Positions 56,202 to 64,000 of a DNA stretch of 64,000 nt are shown in pieces. The translations under genes were made by a program, and so were the position numbers. Under the pieces are notes generated by a model. That model worked only from the letters and a program-made list of their open reading frames with translations. It made no database searches and was not told the origin of the DNA. Numbering within the stretch: position 1 is the first letter of the stretch; each line of letters starts with the position of its first letter. The DNA comes from Mycocentrospora acerina. Its lineage: Eukaryota; Ascomycota; Dothideomycetes; Pleosporales. The stretch is taken from positions 498,436 through 562,435 of the forward strand of contig JAKUHH010000080.1 in the NCBI GenBank assembly GCA_022701365.1, given 5' to 3'.

Positions 56202-57183
56202 ATGGCAGACTTTGCTCCACCACCCGTAAGCCGATTGCGCCAGAGAAGCCGAACCGGCTGGCTACAAGTAGGAATAGGCAGCTAACCAGCCATCCGCGCA
56301 GGGTCCCCCACCCCCCAAAGTCCCCGAAGGTTGGAAGGCAATCTGGAACCCCCAGTACTCGGAGTGGTTCTACGTCAACGTCTACACCAAGCAGTCGCAA
56401 TGGGACAAGCCCGAGTCGCCCGTCTACCCGCCCGGCGAGGCAGCCCCCCACGGCGGTCCCCCTTCGTACCCGACACCCGCATCCGGAGGCCTCCCAGCAA
56501 CAACAGCATCATCCGACAAGTCCACCTACGGAAGCAACAACCCCTACGCCAGCATCAGTGAAGACGAGAAGCTAGCCCGCAAACTGCAGGAAGAAGAGCA
56601 ATCACGTGCTGGCGTGCATCGTGGCGCGTCGAGCGATTTTTACAATCAGCAGGGTCAGGGCCAGGGTCAGGCGTATCCGCAGCAGCAAGGGGGCTATGCG
56701 CCGCAGTCGTCGTCATCGCCGTATCCACAGGGTGGGCAAGCAGCGCCGGCGGATTCTAGCGCTGCGGGCAAGGCAAAGGGGTTGTTTGGTAAGTTGCTCG
56801 GAGGGAAAAGCTCGTCGTCATCGTCGGCGCATCCGCCGTATCAGCAGCAGCAGCAACAGCATGGGTATGGTGGGCAGCCTGGGTACGGCGGACAGCCTGG
56901 GTATGGCGGACAGCCTGGGTACGGTGGACAGCCTGGATATGGTGCCCCAGCAGGGTACTATGGCGGTGCGCAGCCGGCGGCTTATGGGAAGCCCAAGAAG
57001 TCAGGAATTGGGGCTGGAGGAATGGCCTTGGGTGTGGGTGGTGGGTTGCTGGGTGGCGCATTGTTGGGGAGTGCGTTGGGGGATGCGGGAGATGGTGGAC
57101 ACTACGGTGGAGACGATGGGGGGTTTGGCGGTGATGATGGAGGCTTTGGTGGAGATGGTGGTGGTGATTTTGGCGGAGACTAA
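56202..57183 (+). CDS. WW-domain protein with Gly/Tyr/Gln-rich tail
   Basis: Two exons, 56202-56225 and 56302-57183, give 301 residues. After MADFAPPP and a GPPPPK stretch comes one WW domain (about 15-50): PEGWKAIWNPQYSEWFYVN ... SQWDKPESP, with both signature Trp residues (the second in the SQWDKP segment) and the terminal Pro. WW domains bind Pro-rich ligands. The middle is disordered and contains a helix, EDEKLARKLQEEE. Then come Ser- and Gln-runs and four perfect YGGQPG hexapeptide repeats, a Gly-rich possible membrane-affine helix (GGMALGVGGGLLGGALLGSALG) and a GGDDGGFGGD tail. Family members are common in filamentous ascomycetes but uncharacterised. Low-complexity composition would favour phase separation or stress-granule behaviour; that is inference. 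Confidence 0.85.
56863..56934 (+). repeat. 18-bp coding tandem repeat, four copies
   Basis: Four consecutive 18-bp units coding Gly-Tyr-Gly-Gly-Gln-Pro differ only at synonymous third positions, showing selection on the peptide or recent conversion. Lies inside the WW-domain gene. Confidence 0.9.
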
Positions 57184-57213
57184 GATGATCTCTACCTACC
57201 TGAAGTTTGATAG

Positions 57214-57250
57214 GAGAGAGAGAGAGAGAGACAGAGAGAGCGCACACACA
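57214..57250. repeat. (GA)n/(CA)n microsatellite
   Basis: GA dinucleotide run with one interruption followed by CACACACA, in the 3' UTR of the WW-domain gene. Confidence 0.75.
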
Positions 57251-57385
57251 AGTTCCAGCAGCATAGTAGTATTTTTTCGAGTATCTTCCAGACGAGTAGA
57301 TAGGATAGGACAGGGTCTTAAGGACCGCCCTTTCCCCCCTTTTCAATGAACAACCCCAACGTTTTACTGAACTCCCACCCTTCTC

Positions 57386-58743
57386 TCACACCCCAAACCT
57401 CCTCGGATCCAGCGTCCCAATCTCCGCACTCTTCACCCTCCCCTCCCACACCTCCTCGGCCAAACACTTGCCCGTCGCAGGCGCATTTTGTATCCCCCAA
57501 CACGTATGCCCGGCCCCCATCAGCAAGCCCCGCACCCCTGTCCTGCCTACCAACGGCCCCCCTCCTCCCCCTCCTCCCCCCCTTCCACTCACATTCGGCA
57601 AATAACACGCCTGCCGGACCGTCACCGTCCCGTCCCGCAACTCCTCCGACACGGAACACACCTGCTCGACCACCTCGTCGCAGCGCGCCAGGTCGACGGC
57701 TACATCGGCGGTGGTGGCGGGGAGAGCCACGAGGCTGTCGCCGTCGCCACAGGCGTAGATTTCGTTGTTGGGTCGCGCGTAGATTTCTGGCGTCGAGGTT
57801 CCCCCTGTGGAGGTCGTGCTGGTGATGGAGGTGAAGAGGGCGTAGGCGGAGACGGGGCGCGAGGGCGTGATGGTTACGCTGTGGGCGCGCAGGGCGGAGA
57901 TGGGGCTCGGGTGGAGGGTTGGGGTCCAGGGACCTGCGGTGAGGATGATGGTGTCTGCGGGGAGGGTGGCGGTTTCTGTTGTTGTTGATGATGATGAGGA
58001 CGAAGACGAGGATTTGGGAAGATACGATATCCCCTTTACAGCGCCATTTTCCTGGAGGATCTTCTTTGCAGAGCCGTAGATTATTGTCACGCCTTTTTCT
58101 TCGGCGAGCTGCGCCATGGAGGTTGTGAAGAGGTAGGGGTGGACTTGTGCGGTTGTCTCTGGGGTGCCCATTTCTTCGTAGGCGCGGATCCCCTCGCCGT
58201 TGACCCAGTCTAGATCTGCGGGTACGCCTTTTGCTTTGAGCAGCTTCTTTGCCTTTTCCGTTCTCTTCTGTAGGGATACGTGCGCTGCGTTTGTTGCGTC
58301 TTGCGTGTCCTCCTCTTCCTTCTCTCCTCCCCTTTTGCTCGGCGTCTTCGATTGCGTCTTTGATAGACTCCCCACCATGTCAATTTGCCCGCAATTTACC
58401 CCGCGGTACCCCCAGCGCTCCTTGCCGCCATGTTTTTCCGCGAGCTCTTGATGCAGGCGGTAGCTTAGTGGGACAATGCAGCTAGGATATGCCCAGAGAG
58501 CGAGCAAACCGCCGGCTTTTCCTGATGCGCCGCCCGCGATTTCCGTCGCTTCTAGAAGCGTGATGCTATCTCTTTCTCTGTCAAAGTTCTCATGATGCGA
58601 AAGGAAATAGGCGGTTGTGGAGCCGATGATGCCGCCACCTGCGATCATGGTTAGTCAAATCGTGGATGTTGAAGTTTAGTCCAAAAAAAAAGATATCATG
58701 TACCAATGATGACGATGTTGCGTTTTTGCTGCTCGGACGCCAT
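57386..58743 (-). CDS. FAD-dependent oxidoreductase, Tda3-like (DAO family)
   Basis: Two exons, 58704-58743 and 57386-58638, give 430 residues. The join rebuilds the FAD-binding dinucleotide motif NIVIIGGGIIGSTTAYFL (GxGxxG), split by the intron; the long frame alone begins with a false MIAGG. Further marks are GASGKAGGLLALWAYP near residue 55 and, at the C-terminus, MGAGHTCWGIQNAPATGK, the second FAD/substrate motif of the DadA-type family. The GHTCWGIQNAPATGK form is typical of yeast Tda3 and its fungal relatives, implicated in endosome-to-Golgi traffic, rather than of catabolic amino-acid oxidases. Loops carry long Lys/Glu and poly-Ser inserts, and a run of nine Gly precedes the C-terminal motif. 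Convergent with the WW gene, 202 bp between stops. Confidence 0.85.
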
Positions 58744-59847
58744 TGTTTTTGAGAGTTGAGATGCGACTTTTAGCATGTAGTTTTGGAGTTTGTTTTCAAG
58801 TTCAAAGTGTGGTGTTGGAGGTTTGGTGTTTTGGCCACCATTCCATTCGGAGGAGATTATACCGACGACGTCATATGTGGGCTTTTGGATGCTCGGCCAG
58901 TAGATTCAGGGTGTTCGTTATTTTTATGGGACAGGAAAATTGTCCGATGAAGACTTGTTCGAGGTACTCATGCTAGGCATGCCTTGTCGGATGGCATGTA
59001 AATTGCAGTGTGTTGGTTTACTCAAAATCTGAATGAATCACGAATCTAACACCAACTATTCAAAAAGTATGCTTTGCTGAGGATCAAATACGATGCTTTG
59101 CTCAACTAAAAACTATATATTTGTTAGGTAAGAATACAAATTCAATAGTTATCTCGCATTAAACAGCCAACCAATCTCCACAGCAACTATAAATTGATAC
59201 ATCATCAACCCAACAATTCCCCGCTCAAGAGACCCCTTATTCAAGCTTGAAAGAAGCATAGAAGAAGAAATTTCAGACGCTTACGTCAAAAGTAATTGTT
59301 GTACCTGTGGCGTCAACCTGCGCTCCAACAACGCTTGGGCGATCGAAATGCAGGGCCGGTAACATCAAGCCATAGAATATAGAGTTGCCGATCTACGATT
59401 CCAAGGCGTAGGGCTAGATACGGAGGCGCAGGGACGCTGACCTCTGACATGCAAGCCACTAGATATAGACTTTGAGATTCTCAACCTCGAAGAAAACAAG
59501 AGAAGAACAATGTGCCGCTATAGAGATTTCAAGTCATGGTATGAGCTGTTTATCAGTGGTTGAGAGGAACACGCAACTGATGGAAAGAGTGGGATTTATT
59601 GATATTAATCTAGAAGAGAAACCCTATTACATCTGTATCACAGCAGACGACTGTGCTGATGAATAGATTATGAGGAAGGCAGAAGACGCTACCAAGGAAA
59701 ATGATGCTCAGACTGGCTGCCAAAATGCATGCATGCTATCTCGTACCCCGCGAAAACAAAAAAATCAAACGCTACACACTATGGGATATCTCGCAATGCA
59801 CAATTAACTCCTCTTCCCAACAGCCTTCCACACCATGCTTCACTCCT
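58744..59847. other. intergenic
   Basis: 1.1 kb between the Tda3-like gene promoter and the 3' end of the bHLH gene. A 64-codon plus-strand frame at 59472 starts with ATG but shows no features. No RNA gene or repeat seen. Confidence 0.45.
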
Positions 59848-60818
59848 TCACTCTGTGACATCCATGCGATCCCTATCGCCCATCCTCAAATCGTCCATCT
59901 CCTTCCTCAACAGCTCAATCTCCTTTTCCTGTGCCTTCATCTTCTCCAACGCCATCTCAATCAATCGTGCCTTGTTAACCGTCTTCTTCTCTCCGGCTCC
60001 ACTCTCCTCCGAACGCAGCGATTCCCCTCCATCCTTACCCTTCTCAGCATCTCCCCGCATAACGACGAAACAGGTCGTCCCGCTGCCAAAAGTGACTTCA
60101 CCATCCAGCAGAAACTCTGCCAAGTCGACCATGGCAGTCTTCATCCTGTCGCGCCGTGCTTGCTCGGCTGCACGGTGTGTGGCGCGCTTCATCATCACGC
60201 CCGTGGCCATGGCAGTGCTGAAATGAAGTCCCATCTCCAGGTGCTGACCCGAGGAGATTAATTCATAATTTGATTTTGAAGCCAGCAGGTCGGCTTGAGG
60301 GGTTTTCACGCCACCGGCGCCTAGGTAGGTGTAAGTCGGTCATTCGAGAAACTCAGGTCACGGGATCGAATAGGAAGGAAGGGAAAATAACAACTGGTAA
60401 TGTGAGTTTACATACCATTAGTCTCCGCTGGAGCAATTGCGCTACTTCTCCTGGAAATTGGAATCCTTTTTGATGGCTGTGTTGATGTCTGACTGATTGT
60501 GGATATCGTGCTTGCTGTATCTGCCACTAACGACGGGGATCTTATCGGCTGTGTTGCTATCAATGAAGACTTCACTGGACGTATCGGCACTGTCGTTTGC
60601 GCAGGCGAAAAAGTTTGTACGGGTGCTTGAGATTGTATTTGCACTTGTTGTTGATGGTGCTGGTGCACCTGCTGTTGCTGCTGTTGAGCGCTCTCTCTCA
60701 CGGGACTGTACCTCCTTCTCTTTTTGAATAGTTGTGGCCACGTTCTACTCAGTGGTCCTCGGTGTCCAGACTCATTTCTGTCGCTATCGAGATGTGGTTG
60801 ATGTAGATATGGCTGCAT
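59848..60818 (-). CDS. bHLH transcription factor with long loop
   Basis: Two exons, 60416-60818 and 59848-60320, give 291 residues. The first half is disordered, Gln/Ser/Pro/Thr-rich, with a basic patch KKRRRYSP and a run of Gln/His. The second half has the basic region KRATHRAAEQARRDRM: His, Glu and Arg at the class-B E-box (CACGTG) contact positions, as in Pho4, Nuc-1 and SREBP-like factors. Helix 1 (KTAMVDLAEFLL) follows. The loop is about 45 residues, with helix 2 VNKARLIEMALEKMKAQEKEIELL and a short leucine-type coiled extension. Pho4/Nuc-1 relatives also have long loops, so a role in phosphate or related nutrient control is possible, not shown. The start Met at 60818 is the first in frame after upstream stops; a further 5' exon cannot be excluded. 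Confidence 0.78.
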
Positions 60819-61538
60819 GTTTCATTGAGGGGTGTTGTGAGCTTTCCAAGGAGGGCTATCCTCAAAGCCTATTCACTATTGGAGAGTTACGACCGTCTGG
60901 GTTTACTCGGGTTGGTTTGGTAGCCTGAATCGAATATCTCAACACGAAGAACAGATACAACAACTAGGCGCAAGCCCGAGACTGTTGAATGTTGGGGTTG
61001 GCAAAGTTGAGCTGGGCGGGCGCGCGTGCAGAGTGTTGCAAGGCGCCTGTTCGAATCACGAAATCTAAAGGTGCACTATGACCGCGTAATCTGGGACGAT
61101 TTCCGCCCATTATCGCATCCCTTGCTCGTTAAAAGCAAAATAGCAACCTGAGCAGAGCGTTGCTTGGCGGTTGTTGGAGGGTGTCTCGAGGTGTGTTCGT
61201 CAGGGTCAGCCAACCGGATGGAGGACTGGAACCACGTGTGATGCCAAGATCACAAGATCAGCACTTGTGTTGGAGACGGCCCGTGTGAACGTGAGCACCC
61301 GCATGTTGGGAAGCCAAGCGTGTTTGCCACTTCATGGGGTTTGCCAGGCTATGCAGCTAAATACGGCGAGCCAGGAGGTTCCGCTGTGGAAGCTTATGGG
61401 AGGTCCCGCGAGCGGCGGCTACTTTCTCCATTTCTCAACGCGGCCTTCTCCATTGTTATGGGATCATCAATAAGAAGTGAAAAGATCAGCACTTGAAGGA
61501 CTATCGAACTGCAATTTATATCTGCCTCCTAGATCACT
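60819..61538. other. intergenic
   Basis: 720 bp: promoter of the bHLH gene and 3' flank of the MFS gene. A TTCGAAT element near 61050 resembles a tRNA T-loop, but no tRNA folds around it. Nothing else seen. Confidence 0.45.
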
Positions 61539-63177
61539 TTAAGTGCTACTATTCCCCCGACTCGTCATGTCATAACTCTCGTGACTCGTTTTGTTCTTTG
61601 GTTGCGGATTTGAGACATACTCCATGTCTTCATCCTCACAATCCGTGTCCAACGGCTCATCACTGAGCAGCTTGGGATTGAAGGATAAGGCTCCTCTAGG
61701 AATAAACGTGCTCGTCATGACCAAGACTGCAATTACTGTAAATTGAATACCCGCCACGTTCCGGATTGCTGGCTGAATATTTCCCTTGTTTTTGTCTGAT
61801 ACTCGATCAATGTACGTTCCAAGACAGACGGAAGCAATAGCATATGTGACGATATATGAACTGTAAAGGAAGGCCATAACGGCGCCCAGTGCAGACACAT
61901 TCTTTGACTTTGACTCGATGCGTGTAAGCGAGGCTTGGATATAGGCTGCAAGCGAAACGTCACCAGCAGCCCAACCAAAGCTAATAGGAAGAAAGGTCGC
62001 AGCGACAATCCAGGCTTGGCCAACATCACCCTTTGGTGGATGCCAAAAAGGTAGATACCATACGATGAGAAGTGCCAAAGCATCGATACGAAGCCAGGGC
62101 ATGGGAGTTTGCACCAAGTTGGTGAACATGAAAACAAACAAAGCTCCTAGAAGTTCGCCAAAGTTGGAACCGCCAACCATGATCTGTGACCAAGCCGAGT
62201 TCCCAAGGTATCGGCGTGCCACTGCAGGGACGATGCCGTTCTCGAGATATCGATGTCCGTAAAGTGCCAAAGCATATCCAGGGAGAAGCCAGATAAACTT
62301 CCTATGTGTGAAAATAATCTTCATTCCTGTCCAGACCGATTCCACAAAGAGATAGAAGCCTCCAGCAACAGCCTTGGCATATGTTGGTTCACCCTCTAGC
62401 ACGAACTCATAAGCCCTTGGAGCCGCTTCCTCGTCGATGAAGAACCATAGGATCGCCGCCGCTGTGAAGAAGATGGGCGTTATGATGAAGGAGTAGTTGT
62501 TGCCAAAATAAGGTATAAGCGCGAGCGCTGTGCAAAAGGCGCCAGCAGTGCCAGAGGTCTCGTAAAAGATGTGGACGAGCGAATCCATTTGTCTTAACTT
62601 CTGCACGTTGCCGCCGACAAGGTCGCGGGGAATCACGCGACGGATAAGTTCGACCATGCCGTACACGACACCACAAACACAGACTGTGCTTTTATGAGTA
62701 CGAATCTCAAGTCTCGAGGCTCAATAGCTTACAGATAGGGATCATGCCATCGGTGTTGTAGTCGCCATAGTAGCTAAAATCTCCCGGTTTTTGTTCGCTC
62801 GGCGCGAATTTGCCTCCAGTTGCTGCGTCGAGGATCAACAACAAACTGCTCATAACTCCAAAGATGAGTATTGCGCATGACAATACGTTTTTTGTTGGGA
62901 ATCGTTTGATCAAGGGCGCAATGAGAATCGATCCGACACATTGAAAGGCCTGGTTCAGGCCTGTCAAGAGACCCACGCGTTGAAAGGTGATGGATGCATG
63001 CAGCTTATTCCCAAGTTGGTCGTAACGGTTGGTTGCAAGAGCGATGACAGATCCGTTGAACGCCTCGAGCCCGAACTTGTACATCATGATGCCGGCGATA
63101 TATATGGCGATGTTGCGGCGTTCGAGGGGCGTGTATATATTCCATGTTTCTCGAACGACGGCGATTGGACGAAACAT
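61539..63177 (-). CDS. MFS transporter, substrate unknown (second)
   Basis: Two exons, 62733-63177 and 61539-62683, give 529 residues. The N-terminus is cytosolic (MFRPIAVVRETWNIYTPLERRN), followed by about 12 hydrophobic segments. The first helix region includes KFGLEAFNGSVIALATNRYD. The central part holds RRVIPRDLVGGNVQKLRQMDSLV-type sequence typical of a group of uncharacterised fungal MFS proteins. The second half has FGWAAGDVSLAAYIQASL. No sugar-porter or drug-antiporter signature is evident. The C-tail is acidic and Ser/Asn-rich. The 49-bp intron splits a Phe codon and its removal joins MIPI to FCVCGVVYGM. Assignment to MFS is firm from topology and composition; the transported compound is unknown. 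Confidence 0.85.
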
Positions 63178-64000
63178 TTTAATGTGCGAGACACGAAGAC
63201 GTGTGGCCGTATGCTACAGAGAGCAAAACGAGCCCGGATATGCGGAGAGTCCTAGTTTATAGTATACGATACCGGGACTTTGGTGTTGAGTTATTGACCA
63301 ATCAGAGTTAAAGAGTATTGCATGTGGAACTGCGGGCACGCTACGGCTCTCCCACGAGGTTTGGAGGCTGTGACGCCCGTATCTGTAACAGAGAGGCATT
63401 TGAGGAGCCTTGCAATACGCGTCAATAAAACAGGCGATGCAATTGTCCAAGAGGCGTAGCCCAGTCCAAGGAGTGTAGCCCAGTCCCGTTACAGACTTGG
63501 CGGAACAGTGTAAGCTGACCACTCAGACTGTCGAACGCTCCACGTGGACCTGACCCGCCTCAGAGAACCGTCTCAAACGACCAGGATAAACAGCCCACAC
63601 ATGGGAATAACTGTGCTATGCAGTGGGATATGCTTTTCTCGCATAAATATGTCTTTTTAGATAAAGCGTGACTGCTGAGCCGTGATATACATGCGGATAC
63701 TGGAGAGGAACTGTTCCCATTCGTGAAATTGTGGGAAAATTGGCTTGGAAGTGGAGCATACCAACAAACCTTCGTAGTTACACCGAAATATTTTATCATG
63801 TCGAATATTCAATGTGACTATCTTGTCTCTCAAGTTATAGATATAAGTGAGCAGGGCTGTGCGAGAAACCCATGTTCCAAACACAAGCTCGCAGCTCGTA
63901 CGCCAATTGACGCCGTTAGCTAGCAAGGTGTATGAGATGCTGAGTAGCATAACGACCCTCACAGTAATGAAATTTGAGTGTTGCAATAGAAGTGACCGCG
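63178..64000. other. intergenic to window end
   Basis: 823 bp. A 109-codon minus-strand frame (63657-63986) shows no domain or family likeness and is probably chance. Nothing else seen. Confidence 0.45.

Noticed and set aside
61030..61080. Possible tRNA T-loop (TTCGAAT)
   Set aside because: No pairing T-stem, acceptor stem or anticodon arm can be drawn around it.
1..64000. CRISPR arrays, bacterial operons or a secondary-metabolite cluster
   Set aside because: The DNA is eukaryotic with spliceosomal introns. No PKS, NRPS or terpene enzyme is present, and the only regular arrays are simple repeats without spacers.

Overview
This is a nuclear chromosome segment from a filamentous ascomycete. 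Genes sit on both strands at roughly one per 2.3 kb, most introns are 50-120 bp with GT..AG ends, and the protein set is typically fungal (GH55 glucanase, PL1 pectate lyase, fused PabA-PabB enzyme, Ede1, Cog1, Tom5, Ggc1). Secreted plant-wall enzymes and overall composition suggest a plant-associated Dothideomycete, perhaps Pleosporales, but nothing here proves the taxon. Every exon structure below was joined by hand from splice signals and reading-frame continuity. No transcript data were used.

Layout: the 3' end of the Rvb2/Reptin gene opens the window (1-553). It is followed by a LicD-like protein (2.2-3.2 kb), a ubiquitin-like/WLM metalloprotease (3.7-4.7), a sugar transporter (5.1-7.2), an unidentified basic protein (8.2-9.0), MAK16 (9.6-10.6) divergent from MSS1 (10.8-13.0), a 3.5 kb gene-poor tract, a GH55 glucanase (16.5-19.3) and TOM5 (20.2-20.4). 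SPN1/IWS1 (21.0-22.5) is divergent from PCF11 (23.3-25.5). A 3.1 kb AT-rich tract with possible gene relics comes next, then the ADP/ATP carrier (28.6-30.0), a Pro-rich unknown (30.5-31.1), pectate lyase (32.8-33.8), COG1 (34.3-36.8), the PABA synthase (37.0-40.0), an MFS transporter (41.4-42.9), YPT1/Rab1 (43.8-44.7), an assembly gap bounded by poly-G, a 25-bp minisatellite, the mitochondrial GTP/GDP carrier (45.8-47.0), an NAD-dependent epimerase (47.8-48.8) divergent from an unidentified putative mitochondrial protein (49.1-50.0), EDE1 (51.0-55.6), a WW/Gly-rich protein (56.2-57.2), a Tda3-like FAD oxidoreductase (57.4-58.7), a bHLH factor (59.8-60.8) and a second MFS transporter (61.5-63.2).

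The genes do not form a pathway or a biosynthetic cluster. They cover chromatin and transcription (Rvb2, Spn1, Pcf11), ribosome assembly (Mak16), mitochondria (Mss1, Tom5, ADP/ATP carrier, Ggc1), vesicle traffic (Cog1, Ypt1, Ede1, Tda3-like), folate synthesis (PABA synthase) and extracellular polysaccharide breakdown. The most useful non-obvious result is a set of tiny exons that simple frame reading misses. Chief among them is a 19-nt final exon of MSS1, 241 bp past the apparent stop, which restores the conserved C-terminal Cys motif of the MnmE family. Others are a 22-nt internal exon in the ADP/ATP carrier and 10- and 11-nt first exons in MAK16 and YPT1. I found no convincing new biological system. 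The best leads for unexplained sequence are the relic-like coding islands at 26.5-27.3 kb.
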